A DNA stretch of 64,000 nt from Chlorophyllum brunneum (lineage: Eukaryota > Basidiomycota > Agaricomycetes > Agaricales > Agaricaceae): the NCBI GenBank assembly GCA_963576785.1, contig OY756147.1, positions 1,550,001 through 1,614,000 on the forward strand, given 5' to 3'. A program made the translations under genes and the position numbers. The notes under the pieces are model-generated. The model was given only the letters and a program-made list of their open reading frames with translations, did no database searches and was not told where the DNA came from. Shown in pieces: positions 12,316 through 25,317 of this stretch (positions are counted from its first letter, which is position 1; each line of letters begins with the position of its first letter).

Positions 12316-12925
12316 CTACACTGGTTTAACTGTCAGTGAGTCCCAGGTTCGCGAGGGAAGGACTTACTTTCTTGATAATCAGCTGCTAGCAGTCTGTTCA
12401 CATAATATAAGTGTCACGAACTGGTCCCATGAATATGACTCACAATTCCAAAACAATCTCTCGAGGCAGGCGTTCCATTAGTTCATGTAGTGGGATATCC
12501 TCCTTGGGCCCAACGGTCTCATAGTGTGCCTTGAAGCTCATATATTCGACCAGTTTTTCGGCTATAATAGCTCTGTCATGAGCCCATCAGCCAACCTGAA
12601 TCTAATACGCTAAACCAGTAGACTTACCGTTGAGCAGTGGGACACGTCTTCGTCGCGGCTTCGGCGTAGCTGCCTGCATAAAGGTCGATTCAGTCGACGG
12701 GTAACTGTACTGATTCTCCCGGTTGACCCACTTGATGTGTCGAGCATGTTCTTCATGGTTCCACTCGCCTTCGCAATTTTCCGTCGTACAATGAAGGAGA
12801 AGCCGTCGGTACTGGTTATACGGACCCAATCATTGTCGGATGTCTGCTATTCATGATGTATGAAATGATTCACGTGGAGAACGACCATTCCAGCATACCT
12901 GCGCACTCGCCTGGTCCACTTGCAT
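12316..12925 (-). CDS. ELC1: Elongin C (Skp1-like BTB/POZ-fold subunit)
   Basis: Small exons recover the gene: 12925-12899, 12843-12732, 12673-12628, 12572-12444, 12393-12368 and 12329-12316, total 117 residues. The product reads DWVRITSTDGFSFIVRRKIA, ASGTMKNMLDT, SYAEAATKTCPTAQRAIIAE, KLVEYMSFKAHYE, GPKEDIPLHELMERLP and REIVLELLLAADYQE. This matches elongin C over its whole length (family about 100-120 residues). Elongin C adopts the Skp1/BTB fold and bridges elongin B and BC-box or cullin partners in ubiquitin ligases; in fungi it is nuclear and cytoplasmic. No single long frame reveals it. The last junction is uncertain: without the final intron (12330-12367) the protein would end at a TGA at 12333-12335 instead, changing only the last residues. 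All other junctions keep phase and align with the family. Confidence 0.9.
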
Positions 12926-13738
12926 GACAAACTGTTGGAAGGTTGTAAAGTCAGTAGCTGATGTGACCACGACAGTCCACTAATTTACACTGATATCGTC
13001 ACGTGACCGCCGTCTCTGTTTGCTTACAGCGGCTACCAGTGGCCAGGGATACATTTAGTCACTCAATGCAGGTGCTATGCCTTGTTCTGTGGGTTGTATG
13101 ACGGGGCCATGGCATTAGTTGAGGATAGATCACCGAAAAGGTTCCACATCATTATTTTGAGAACTAGTTATTCTCCACACGACATCAGTCGCATAAATCA
13201 TTACCAAACATAAGTACCAAAACACGACCAGTTATGTAGGGAAAGCGTTCTTTGCTTTCGGAAAACTTGTCCATGATCTGCTACCACCAACGCACAACAT
13301 TGCGCAGCATTTCGTTGTCGTTGCAGTGACATTCTACGGAACGCATTGGTGGAAGGCGAGTCATAGTCATATTTTCGATACTGAGGAACGAGCCTTCAGC
13401 TGAATGTCGTATCGCGGCGTGCGGGTGACCGAACCAAATGGGTTTTATGCGTTTGAAAAAGGAGTCGGTGCTCTTGAAAAGTGAGCTGTTCTGTGAAATG
13501 CAAAAAAATACAGCAAGTAGACCTTATCGAAGGTTCCCCACGGCCACTTGTCGGTATCTGACGGGACGGGTCCACACGAGATTGTGCTGTTGACGAAAAA
13601 GGATGGAGTCCAAGGAACGGCGGAATGGGGGGCTGGACATCTCACAAGTCCCCTTCGCTTCATTGATGTCATTTACTCGGGAATTCCGTTGAAAGAAACA
13701 GTGATGCCTTGTAAAGCACGAAATAACGGAAAGGGGAT
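12926..13738. other. Intergenic stretch
   Basis: About 0.8 kb between the elongin C start and the 3' end of CYP-2. Short frames only; nothing supported. Confidence 0.4.
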
Positions 13739-15776
13739 CTATCCGGTAAGCTCTGAATTACGAATAAGGTCCACCGCTGCTTTCGAACGTGAAAGAATTC
13801 TGCAGGGGAATGGTAGAGGGTGTCTACAAACACAGAAAAATTATTGACAATACTTCCAGTAAAAATGAATATAGCACGTACGAAAGCAATTCCCCTGTGA
13901 CATCCGGGGTTATTTCTATCTCGTGTCCATTCTCGTCAAGCCCAGGTTTGATGTCGAATACCGTCAATACGTGTGCAATCATTATGAAGAGGGAATTGTC
14001 ACTGAAAAATCGCCCAGGGCATATTCTCCTCCCATAACCAAAGGCTGCGACGACTGGATCGCGAATTGCTCGGTTGAGTGTGCCGTCCTTGAGGAAGCGA
14101 TCGGGAATGTATTCGTCAGGTTGGTCATATACCTCTGGGTCATGCAGAATCTTCCTAAATATATACGCGTATCAATCCTTGAGCAGCAGCAATGGTTAGA
14201 ATTGGAACTGACCAAGCATCTCCAATTACATTAGTGCCCTTTGGTATATAATATCCATTGTATTCGTCACAATTTGTAGCCATGTGGATTTGACCTAGAG
14301 AAAATTAGACTCAGGAACAAAAAGATCTGAGAAGCAGCGCACCGAATGGTGTTACAGGCAGCCACCGCATAGTCTCCTTGACCATCGCAATGATGTACGG
14401 TAGGGAAGGACGATCATTGAACTCAGGCAAACGTCCTTTCAAGACTGCATCGAGTTCTGCCTGACCCTTTCTCTGGATGTCGGGGTACAAACACATAGCC
14501 AGGAAAAATGTCTGCAAGGCAGCGACAGTCTATGAGGGAATTGTTCGTTCAGTATCTATCAGAGAGGGGTATCCGGTGCCATACAGTATCAGATCCTCCT
14601 GTGTGGCTATATCAGCTTGAGTGTAGATCTGACTGTGAACAACCTACCTATGAAAGAGATAGAGCATGTATTCACTGCGATTTCTTCTTCTGCGGCCCTT
14701 TCAGACGAATCCTGGTCAGGTAGTTTCTCAATGAGCGCGGTTGCAATTGATAGAGCCGCCGTTCCCGCTTTCTGTAATAGAGTATAAGTACCTCGGAATA
14801 ACTACCACCCCCCGTTCGCTTACCATCTGTTCCTTGATGAGGTTGAACGGCTTACGGGCGACATAGCTATTGACATTTTTCCAATTATTAGCCTTTCGTT
14901 TCCAGTCGGCTCCTGGAAACCAAGCCGGGACATATTTCATGAAGGGGAATATGTCCACCAGATATCTTCCTGGCACTCCTCCATCGGCGAGTCCGTCAAG
15001 GACCTGCCCGGCATCTTTCACGTAGGGATCATCGAGCCCTTTCACTTTGATGCCATATGAAACTTCCATAATCGTTTCCGCGAAAGAGCTGTATTATTTG
15101 TTTAACAGTGAGCAAGGAGGGAGCTGCCCGGACCTACGTGTACATCCATTCAATGTGTCGTTCCGGTGAATCCAAGAGGTTTCGGAGAAAAGTGCGCGCT
15201 CCATTGACTTGGACGGGCTGGTACGTGTCCACTACGTTCGGGTGAAAAAAATCATGGAAAGCGCGGCGATGGCGACGCCACCACGATCCATAGGGCATCA
15301 GCACGAAGAGAAATCCTAAGCCGATGCTATGATGAATGGTATTATACAACAATACACCATAACTTCATGAATGACGTACTTTTCTAAGAGCATAGGCATA
15401 CGGGGACGATCCGAGTAATTGCTTGATCGTTTTTCGAAGATATCGTTTACCCTCTCTAGACTTCCAAGTAACAGGAAATCCTTTCCAAGAATATTCAGAT
15501 AGACAATGTCCCCTAGTGAGAGGTCAGGAAGAGGGCAGGATTAAATAAACATTTCTGAAAGCGTTGACCATAGGTCTTAAACCATTTATCGTAGACCAAC
15601 CACGGTTTTACGGTTGGAAACTCAAGTAAATTTCCAATGATTGGATATCCTCTAGGGCCAGGGGGCAGGGGCAGGCGATTTGGGTTGGCTGCTCGTTCGC
15701 GAAGTCTTTTCCGGAGCCACCAAGTGATTGCGAGACAGCCGACTAGGAGAGCAGAGGGTTGAGAGTAGGAATCCAT
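13739..15776 (-). CDS. Cytochrome P450 monooxygenase, CYP-2 (intact)
   Basis: Ten exons on the minus strand: 15776-15569, 15512-15380, 15326-15138, 15088-14824, 14771-14648, 14599-14586, 14529-14343, 14294-14213, 14154-13882 and 13823-13739, coding 519 residues. Seen in order: N-terminal anchor, NRLPLPPGPRGYPIIGNLLE, C-helix WWRRHRRAFHDFFHPNVV, I-helix GGSDTTVAALQTFFLAMCL, K-helix ETMRW, and heme loop FGYGRRICPGRFF with cysteine present. All key residues are intact. Exon lengths 133, 189, 124, 14, 187, 82, 273 and 85 are identical to those of CYP-4, so the two share a recent common gene. The substrate cannot be inferred; proteins of this type are often annotated as O-methylsterigmatocystin oxidoreductase-like by similarity only. 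The stop is TAG at 13739-13741. Confidence 0.92.
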
Positions 15777-17512
15777 GGGACTCGGGGGTTGTAGAGATTT
15801 TCTGCTGGCTTAAAAACCACATTCCCTTACTCAATCTCCGAAGTCGGAAAGCGAAAACTCGGAGGTTTCGAAACTGCTAAAGACGCATGGGAAGATAGAA
15901 CGTGATTGGGTTGAAAGCCAATCATCAAGCATTTAAATGACACATGCAGAGTTGCCATCAACCTTACCAAGTAAAGGACGATTTCGTCGGTGTTGGAGTG
16001 TTGGAAATGTCGTTTCGTGTGGTGTTCTACCAGCAGCTAGCTGATTCGGTACTTCAAGGTTCAAAGGCGAAATGATCGTGAATGTCAGGATACGTGTGGG
16101 GAGCCTGGAAAACTTCGTGCCAAGGAGGTCAATGGTTGACGGACAGTTCATATACTGCGTTATCAATGCGTAAAGATGAGTTGTCATGATTTCTATAGCC
16201 AAATTAAGCGGGCTTTCTATCGGACGTTCAGCGAGCGCATTGGGATACTCGGCCACAAGCGGACTCACCTACTGAACAGAAGTCAAGGAGGATGTAAGGC
16301 CGATGAGTGAGCGGTATCGCATCGGTTGGGACGGAAGGTGGTACCATGGGTCAAACGAGGATACATATCATGACCCTGACGTGCAAGACCTGTGAGGACC
16401 GCCAATGCAAGTTGATAAGTGTTTTCAATGTAGTCGGAAGAATCATCGATACAAATCTAGACTTCGGGAGCAATATCATGGCAGGGCACAACGTGATCAT
16501 CGATCATTAATCATTAACGGTGCCATGCCTTCGACCCCCTCCTCAACTATCGTGTATCGGGGACTGTTACTCTCGCTCTATTGCTACATCCTCGAATGAC
16601 TTTGCCAGGGGGCAAATATTTGACACAGGCCATTAGCTATCGCTCCATCGCGCACTACATTCATGTTAGGCAGTTTCCTGCGGCTATACCCTGACCCCCC
16701 ACTTCTACGATTAATCCAGGCGATTCCCGCTTCCTTTCTTCTTCGTACGTATCTCATCGCACTTCATTGATGTCTTTTAACGCAATAATCGATTGCTTCA
16801 AATCTACCACGAACACAGGAATCAGTTTAGCGCGGATGACCCAAATACCAAGACACTGAATAGACACAATTTCAGCCAGGTCGAGCCAAACCAAGCGCTC
16901 GATCCTCTGCTGGCTCGGATAGAACCCACTGCTATGTGCTCCAAGAGGATCGTTCAGGTCAAAGGGTCAGGCCACCAGGACCATGGACCTTCTTTCGGAG
17001 ACCTCCGCTCTCTCAACTCGAAGGGCGTGACAGTCCACTCACGGCCCGGAACAGGACACGGACGATCAAGATCATCAATATCAGCCACCAGCCCGTGACC
17101 ACACCTCAGGTCCTCTATACCCTTTCCTTCGATCTCTTCACCATATCCCTGGACCTGAAATACAGAGCATGCAGGCTCATGAGAGCTTAATCTTACAATC
17201 TGCCTCGAGTCTATAATCTAATTCCGACCCTTCTAACTCCTTGCCGTCTGGCCGTCGACTTGTTCAGGAAGGACTCAAGGTCGACGGCATACCAATTCGT
17301 GCCCTTTCTTCCGTTCGACCACTGTGCTGGGAGTACTTGGTCGACGGAGGGCCTAGAAGCCGTTAATTAACCTCATAACACATTTGATCCACCGTCCACC
17401 CTGCCTGAATTCTCGAGGGCGATATCGCTCTGGCATCTCGCCACGTGTACTTGTGCCAACCTAGGTTATAAAACCTAAAGTGATGCTACCCCAGCAGTCC
17501 GAGGTTCATGAG

Positions 17513-17542
17513 ATATATATATATATGCTCATGCTCATGCTC
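17513..17542. repeat. Simple repeats: (AT)7 followed by GCTCAT repeats
   Basis: Alternating AT for 14 bases runs directly into a hexamer repeated two and a half times (GCTCATGCTCATGCTC). It is a short microsatellite in a gene-poor stretch. Confidence 0.8.
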
Positions 17543-18899
17543 AATAGAGGCTTATCGACACCCGGTATGGTCGCGTACAAAATTCTGCACTGACAACTTG
17601 CAGAGACTCATCGCCGGTATTAATACCGCTCGCAAGAGCCGCACGGCATCTTATCTCTAGTCCTCAAAGCATCCTGTTCAAAGAAGGGTCACACGAGCAG
17701 AAGTCGAGCGGAACTTGGTGCTTCGGACATTTGACAGTGCCCCTCGATAGCGATTATCTATCCTATCGTCATCTTCGAAGGTCTTGGGTCTCTGCATGGC
17801 TGGCTCTTCGTTAACTTATGACAGGGTGTATGACAGCATACTTCAGATGGCCAGTCTATTACTGAAGCCATATCAAAACCTACCCTCCATCGCAAGTCGC
17901 GATCGATACCCTTCACTCTACCGTGGACAAGTTTCACAGGCTTGGCCTTGATCCACATTCAGAATTCTCCTCTCGTGACCCCATCATCCCGCGCAGACCC
18001 ACTAAAACCTTCATCTCCCGCCGAGCGCATCCAAAATACCTTCTTTTTGATTTCCCTTCACCCGCCTTCCCTATTCAATCCCAGAAGCTCAAGAAGTCCA
18101 ATCCCTTCCCTGGTCTGTCATCGGCTTCCCCACACGAAGTTCCTTCCCCCCCACACTCCCGTGACTCGTGCCAATGCTGTCCCTATCGCGAAGCACTCAG
18201 GTGAAATATATACCCATTACGTCGCCGCAGTCACTCAAGTGTATAGCTGCCTGTACTCACGACTTCGCGTGATTGGCGGTGCACGTGTATACCATCGGCG
18301 GGACTATTTGTGCGCTGTAATTGGCGCCGTGGACACCACTGTGACGAATACCCACATTATGGTGGGCTCGGCTATGTATAATAAGGCTGCATGCTGGACA
18401 TTCTTTATGAAGACACGTCACTTGCTCTTGCGAGGATCTCACATATAGTACTCCACTGTACGGTCATCGGACTTGGCAATAATAAACCAGGTTGTTCAGA
18501 CCCGACCACCCCAGCGCAGATTAAGAGTCTAACAACCATGTTGGATAAAGATATGCACCACGACAACTATGTAATAAATACGAGATAAAAGTGTCTAGTA
18601 GTCTACTTTTCAACCAAGCAGGGTTCGACTCGAAAGTAACACTTAAGTGACACATCTCCAAGTCTTCAATATCATCACCAACTCCAGATTCAAAAGGTAA
18701 AAAGACCATCCAGGATCCCTCCAAAACCCACATCCACTTGACGAGCAAGCAAATAAAAGTGACAAATAAAAGGGATTAAAAGGAAGCATAGATCATATAA
18801 TTTTGGTGGGGCATATGCATGGGATCATACTAGAAACTAAGAGTGGGTATTGAATGCATATGCTATAACGTTCGACGTGCTAGACGTCAGAGTGAATGG

Positions 18900-19115
18900 G
18901 GTGGATGGAAGAGAAGAAAGAAAATAATAAATCGGACCAGTGGGGCGGAGGTGGAGATCGAAGCAAGAAGGGGATGAAAAGGTGAAACGAAAGGGGGAGG
19001 AGAACGAGAAGGGGGGAAGAATTGGTAGAAAGAGGGAAGAGATTGAAATGAGATGGCAAACAGATAACACAAGGGATGAAGGTCGAAAGAGAAATGTGAA
19101 AAGAAAAACACAAGG
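18900..19115. repeat. Purine-rich block (plus strand)
   Basis: About 200 bases are strongly A+G on the plus strand with runs such as AAAGGGGGAGGAG, giving long spurious Ser/Phe/Pro frames on the minus strand. It lies about 360 bases past the stop codon of RING gene A and could be part of its 3' region, where the transcript would be pyrimidine-rich. Confidence 0.6.
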
Positions 19116-19472
19116 CTACAATCGATAGAGATAAAACTAGGGTGAGAAGGATAAGTAACTAGGAGAGAGATACGAGATCTATGTGAAATGCAATCGTCGC
19201 AGAGGACGAGATGACAGCAAATGACAAATACGAGGGGCTAGAATATAAGAAGCCTACTATAGGATAGGAAGCAGAGTCTATGTTCGAGTCAGACAAAGAG
19301 CAAATCAAGATGCAGACAAGTGAAATCGTCAAAGGACATTAAAGGGATATATCAGTGGACGCACTGAAGCACCGAGTGGGACTCGACACCGAATGGGAAG
19401 TGATTTGGAAAAAGATGCAGAAGATGCGCAACGCGCTCAACGCGTCGTTGGGGCAGGGTATAGAGGACTGGA

Positions 19473-21099
19473 TCACGTTCTCGCACCGACACCAATGGGC
19501 CTCGCAGAGTTAGCGAGGACTTTTTTGTAGTAAGATCCACCATCAGTCTCGACCAAGACCCTACCGTCGGGGGGTAGCCACCTTTCCCTAGCGTCGGCTT
19601 TCTCCTCGCTGGTGCTCCTGACCATCATTCTGGGGGGTGAAGGCTGAGAAAGCCTGCGCGGCTTCGGAGGGATAGGCGGAGGAGGAACCGCCGAAGCGTA
19701 GGCGTTTGGGTGATGCGAAGACGTGGGTGCAGGGGTCTGCGACCGGGACGCAGCATACGCAGAGGCGGAGGAATAGTGGGAGCCCGGGCCGGGTGTCATG
19801 GACCTACTGGACATTGGAGCGGGGGTGTACGACCTTCCCATTCCAATAGCAGGAGTCATGGATCTGCCTGGAGCCGCGTGCCTCATAGAGGAGGTATGCG
19901 ACAGCATGGAAGACGCGGGAGTCTGACTTCGCGCAAGGGGCGAGGGAGTTGCCGGAGTCATAGGTCTGACGGAGGAAGAGGAGGAGGACATGGAGATAGA
20001 GCGAGAATGTATACTATTGTAGCGGGATGGAGACATGGGAGAGGCTGGAGGTGAGGTATAGGCAGTCGGAGAGGTAGCGCGGGGAGAGGTTGGGGAAGAG
20101 GGTTCGGATGAGGTAGGAGTGGAAGGAGGAATAGATGCACCAAGAGATGTGGCCAGGGATCGCAACTGACTGATCTCTGTGCGGAGGTGTTGGCACTCCT
20201 GGCTTTTTTGTTCGTATATTTTTCGCTGTGAAGAGTATTGTGAGACGATGGCACACGGGACTGATCTAAAAATGACTCACTTGGCTGATGGAGATAGTGC
20301 CGGGATGCGTGAAGACCGGAGCCAGTACCAGTCAGTGCCAGTCAGCCAAAACAAGACAATCCGAGCTTACCGTTTGAAGTCCACCTCCAACCTCTGGCTC
20401 GTTAATTCAAGGCTTTCAATTTTTTCTTTGTAGGCATGTTCATTTGTTTTAGCGGCTCTACTGGCTTCAGAATGGGCCAAATGGTTCATGAGGATGGCTC
20501 GCAGCAGCGCAGCGCTCAGGAAAAGCGAAGATGACTATTATCTGCATCAATAGAGTCCATATATGCTATTCAGTGACGACGCACCTGATCGTCTTTTCCA
20601 TTTTTAAGCCAACCCTCGAGTTCCTGGTGAAGTGCGGACACCTCCTCAACGGAACATTTTTTTGCTGCAATCCTGGCCACCTTGTCCTCCAGGCGGCGGG
20701 TTTCCGACTTGGAGCGGGGATCCGAGTCGAAGCGGAGGAGCTGTTCAGTCCTCTTTGCGAGGAGCTCCCCAGTGAAATCGCTACCACTTTCAAAGTTGGG
20801 GTAGCGACGGGGAGTACTCCACCCGCTTGTCGTAAAGTCCATACGGATGAGCCGGACCGAGTCGGGGGTGAAAGACTCGCGACAGAAGGGACATGCGGGA
20901 GAGAGGCGAGAGGAAGTCTTTTCAACGATGGTTGTGCAACAGCTGGCACAGAGAACATGCCCTGCAAAAAATGGTCGAAAAAGAGCGCGGAAAAAAGTGG
21001 GAAAAAAGACATACCGCAGGGAATGGAATGGGGCATGCACTGGGGGCCATACTCTTCTGCGCAGACGTCGCAGGCAGAACCGGAACTGAGAGTGAGCAT
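19473..21099 (-). CDS. RING-finger protein A, probable E3 ubiquitin ligase
   Basis: Exons: 21099-21015, 20961-20585, 20534-20371, 20284-20281 (4 bases) and 20225-19473, coding 460 residues. The N-terminus is a C3HC4-type RING: CDVCAEEYG, then PCGHVLCASCC, then CPFCRESF. A helical middle follows (AALLRAILMNHLAHSEASRA, KIESLELTSQRLEVD, KIYEQKSQECQHLRTEISQL), likely coiled coil. The last 220 residues are Ser/Pro/Thr-rich and probably disordered, with repeats of the type SMTPA and a PPPPIPPKP stretch. RINGs of this kind recruit E2 enzymes; the target is unknown. Exon 3 ends in phase 2 and the last exon starts in phase 0, so the frame needs an insert of 1 base modulo 3; the 4 base exon CCAA supplies it. 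Skipping it leads to a stop after 98 residues of unrelated frame. RING genes B and C in this window are paralogs with the same plan. Confidence 0.85.
20281..20284 (-). other. 4-base microexon of RING gene A
   Basis: On the minus strand the order is CATCAG, CCAA, GTGAGT: perfect acceptor and donor around four bases. It completes an Arg codon and adds Gln. Flanking introns are 86 and 55 bases. It is needed to keep the frame, and RING genes B and C have the equivalent. Confidence 0.75.
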
Positions 21100-24000
21100 G
21101 GTGCCAGCCGGTGAAAAGCACCTCTCTAGGTGGTGGATGCAGGTGAGTGAAGCAGGGCGAAGGGGAAAATCTCAAAACCCAGTTCCATCAACCCATATAT
21201 ATACCATACGTCATCCACAACCGGAAATTCCACCATTTAATTTCTCTCCCTTTGCCCTACTTGCCCCCACGTTTTCTGCATCCCCTCTGGCCAGATCTGG
21301 CCTGGCTCATCCAGATTCACCTCAGATTTGCCCGCGCATTCCACTGCTTCGTCCCCACCTCGACTCACTAGGGTTAGGGCTACCTTTCCCGAGCCACCTC
21401 GTCAACGTACCTCGTGTCACGTTCGGCGCACCCCTTCTCACGCATGATACCTTTTTTGATCGCCCCTCGTGTGCCGATATCCCTCCGAACACAGGACCCC
21501 GTCCACCCCCTGATCTCCATCTCCCAGCGCCTATCCTGCTGAGCCCGTCGTTCCACTTCAAGTACTACATCGCTCATCATATATCATGTCTATAGAACCC
21601 ACGGGAGTGCGCATACCCGCCCCCCGCGTTGTGCGAAAGCCTTCGGAGATGCCACACTCGCTTACCACCCTTCCATTCTTCGCTTTGAGAGCAATTCTAT
21701 TCATACCCGAAAAACTTTTTGTTCTGATGGCGTTGGGCGCTACTGCGCCTCTTAGTTGATTGCGTCGATGTTACCAACACAACCAACCTTTTTTTTCGTG
21801 GGTTTCAACTGTACAGTCATAGCCGCCACACTACCAACAGACTCTGGATATTACACTCAATTCCCAGGTGAACGCGTCAGCACTTCCATCGGTGTCCAGC
21901 ACCGTCCGAATCCGTGCCCGATCCACACCGAGACCGGGTCTCCACTTTATAATCTTTCCCTTGTACCCGCCTGCCTGTGTCGCCGCAGCATTATGCCCGT
22001 CACTATACTTCTTCCAAGACCTTTAGGTCGGACAAGACGACACTACTGGAGCGCGGTGCCAGGAGTCCCCGGATCTAAGTCAACAAAGACTGATCGATCA
22101 ATTTTCAAAACAGGGTCGCGTGGCGGCGTCGGGACAAGATCATGATGACCACACAGCCTCTCGAGATGATCGCAACTAATGCTGATAAAGTCAGAATGTC
22201 GCATCACTACACCTGCGATTTGAAAACTATTGCTCCCCACGGCAGTCCACAGCAACCACATGATGAATTGTTCACCTCACAGGTTTGCTATCTTGTATCA
22301 TAGAATCAATATCAGCTTCCAGAACCCGGGCTGCTTCATTCTTCACAGGCATGCGCGTAAACCACCGAGGCCGTTATTCACCACTTCCGACATATAAATT
22401 TGTCAATGTTCCTACGCATTTCCGTCAGCCCTTCCACCACCTTCCTTGGCTATATTACCATCTTCTCCGAGATAGATTGTTCCAGAACACTTCTGGTCCA
22501 ATATAATCCACTGTGCACCATGCCCGGCAATGCATATAACACGGAAATGAATAGCTTTCAGCGGCTTATGACGATTGACGAATGCCCGAGGACATGCTGT
22601 TATACGCCCCTCAAGCTTTGTAGCAGTCCCACGTCTTGGTTCCGTTCTCGAGTGATGTTCATCACATTTACTACGGTCTCTTGCGCCCTATTCCCGATTG
22701 ATTCAATCTCCCAACCACACGGAAACAACAAGGAATGAACCAACTTCAGTACAAGCCAAGGGCGCCATACTCACACCTCCCACACCTCTCACCTCCCCCC
22801 GTAAAATGAACCTCTTTGTGGCGTCTCAAAAGCGAGAAGCGCCCATCCGTGTCTTGTTCTTATCTGTTCCTAGTCCCTCTCCGCTCTAGTGGCAATCAAA
22901 CTGCTCCTTGGAGTTTTATTTTAACCCCGCAAGAGTCATACTTGTCTGATTCCTCTCTGTTCCCGTAATCTCATACCAATTTTGACTGCCAATCACTTGA
23001 AACGAGGCAAAATGGGTGTCCAGACCATCGGATATAATTGTCATACCAAATCGGGCCATTGACAAGAAAGCGCGTAAATATACACCGATGACCTAACAAT
23101 GCGAGACGGAGAACAAGGATAACTGTCAGATTTACAAACAACTACCAGCGCGATAACCATATCTCCTTGTGCAAGCTTTATCCATTCCTTTTCCGAAGGG
23201 ACGGGCATTGCCATTAACACCTGGTGGAGCATCTCTCGCTCCTATCCGGGCGGAAGGAAGATCGCCTATGTTCGCCGCCTGTCTGGCTACTAGTACTAAA
23301 CAGCCAAGTATAGTCCCGTGTCATCTTTTCCCAAAAAAAGACACAAATGACTTGTATATAATGTGTACGTGCCGCCCCGAGGTGTATCCCATCTCGGTGC
23401 CAAATACAATAGGATTCTATCTTCACTCACGTGAGGTATGGTACTATCGTGCCGCTCGAATGTGGTCATCTCGTGCATCATGTCTCATGGAGGCTCCCTC
23501 CAAATTTCATTCAAAAAAACTACTCATAGAACGAAGCTCAGTTAATTAAAGAAACACGTTGTGGGGTAAACCCACCAGTGAAATCCCAGCATACTTTGAC
23601 ATTTGTTTTGTAACTATGCTTAGTATGCATCTACCAGATGCGCAAGGAAGTCGGAATATGCTACTATACGCGAAAGGACGCCGCGCCTCTCGCGCTTAGA
23701 TCGACTCTAGGATGGTGGGGACAACTACCTCATTGGGTATAGGCTATCCCTCTGTTGAGTTCTTGATGATATCCCGAAGTTCGCTTACTAGGCCAGTCCG
23801 ATGGAAATAAACGAGAGATCAGAGATCGAGCGCTTACCGGTGTTCTGATAGAGATAAACTGTCCAATAAGCTACACAATTAACACAAGCTCGAAGCACTC
23901 GAAGCACAAAATAATGCGTAGTAGCGAGAGTCACAACATGCGCAAGAACCGCATAAAGAAATGAAAAACAGCGCCTTGGGGCGTTGCACGATCGTGCATC

Positions 24001-25317
24001 GCTGCGCCGACTGCTTAAGGTAGTCTTTCTACGCGGAAGGCCCAGAATATCTCTGAGGCGGACCGTTGAGCCTACCTGTCTGCCTCAAGGCATCATGTCG
24101 AAGCTCTACCAAAAAATCTTCCTACCTATCGCTCCCACAAACGCCCTCGAAATTTCACCCCTTGGTGAGCGCATCATTGAAATGGGTTCCTACGACTAAC
24201 AATAGCAATTCAATCCCACCTCCTGAAGCTTTCCGTCATCTCAGGCCTACCTATACACTATACACGGTGATGCCTCGAGGCAAGATGCCGCAATTCTCAG
24301 GACGCGGCCATCGTATTCGCACCTGGTGCAAACCAGGTTCGTATCCTGATAATCACCGCTGAGTCCTTGCCAAGATTTAAACTTTCAAGCTTGGTGAACT
24401 CTATCACTTTCTTGGGCAGAGATCATGAACACCCACCGTAAGGCAAGTCGGGCGTTGGTAGAGGATTATGAGCGCTATGCTGCGCAGTGCTACTGACCCC
24501 TCAAACTAATGGGCCCCAATTGTGGGGAAGATGAAAATTATCATCGGCACCATGGTGTCGTTCCCCGTTTCCGTTTGGAAACCATATTTATTGATAACTC
24601 GGGGTCCCACTGCGCTTAACGGGCTAACAGGCCACGTTGTAACCATGAGGATATCAACTCACCCTGACCTGAGAACCCGCCCTTGTAGAGATATAGGAGT
24701 GCTCTGATTTATGCGAGGTATGTTCTGATACGTCCTACATGGAAAATCGCTCACATTTCTGGAGCTAATACGACGCAGTCATGTATGGGCGTTTACTTAC
24801 ACCGCGGAGTAGGCCGAACTTACCAAGACTTATTCGCCTACATATGAATATCATCTCCCGCTGGGGCACTATAGGAAATACCGTCACCCCTGAGCTTCGA
24901 AATGTGAGCCAAATGTCTCCCGAAATACCCGAAAAACGCCACCAATGTCGACGAACATACCTCAGCCTTGAGGCCAAACAGCTCCGCTTACACATATCTA
25001 GGGTCTGCCTTCCTTTTTCACACAAGCGTTGAGTCCGAATGCCGAAATTCTTCAACCGTCCCTGACGTACAGTTATCTTATTTTGGGATGATTATGTCCA
25101 AAACATACCCAGGAAAGGAAAGAGAGGCGCATCGAAGCCGGGCCTGAGGCTGATCATGATCGATCCCTGCAAGCCTCGAGGATCTGGGTTAAGGGGAACT
25201 CTAGCACATTTGTCCGGCTGCTCGTGTGTGGGCCCTGAAAACCCAGTTGACGTCTTACTTTTTCTTGTGAGAGCATGATTGGAGTTGTTGCATTGCCACT
25301 ATATTCCGGAACGTCTT
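21100..25317. other. Gene-poor stretch (4.2 kb)
   Basis: The first part is the upstream region of RING gene A. Beyond it I find only short frames on both strands without recognisable domains or consistent splicing. One place, 24266-24357, looks superficially tRNA-like but fails the A-box test. No intact mobile element is seen; decayed repeats cannot be excluded. Confidence 0.4.

Larger units (their letters stand above)
15777..19472. other. Gene-poor stretch (3.7 kb)
   Basis: Several frames of about 100 codons occur (15933-16268 -, 16793-17098 +, 17942-18448 +) but none matches a family, and their neighbours do not splice into a longer product. The left end is the upstream region of CYP-2, the right end the 3' region of RING gene A. 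A short AT/GCTCAT repeat and a purine-rich block are listed separately. Confidence 0.4.

Noticed and set aside
18837..19113. Ser/Phe/Pro-rich minus-strand frames
   Set aside because: They result from the purine-rich block on the plus strand and have no start context or splice partner.
24266..24357. tRNA-like segment (GGTTCG-type loop, GGTGAT/ATCACC ends)
   Set aside because: The B-box deviates at its invariant A, there is no credible A-box or D arm, and the anticodon loop would have six bases.
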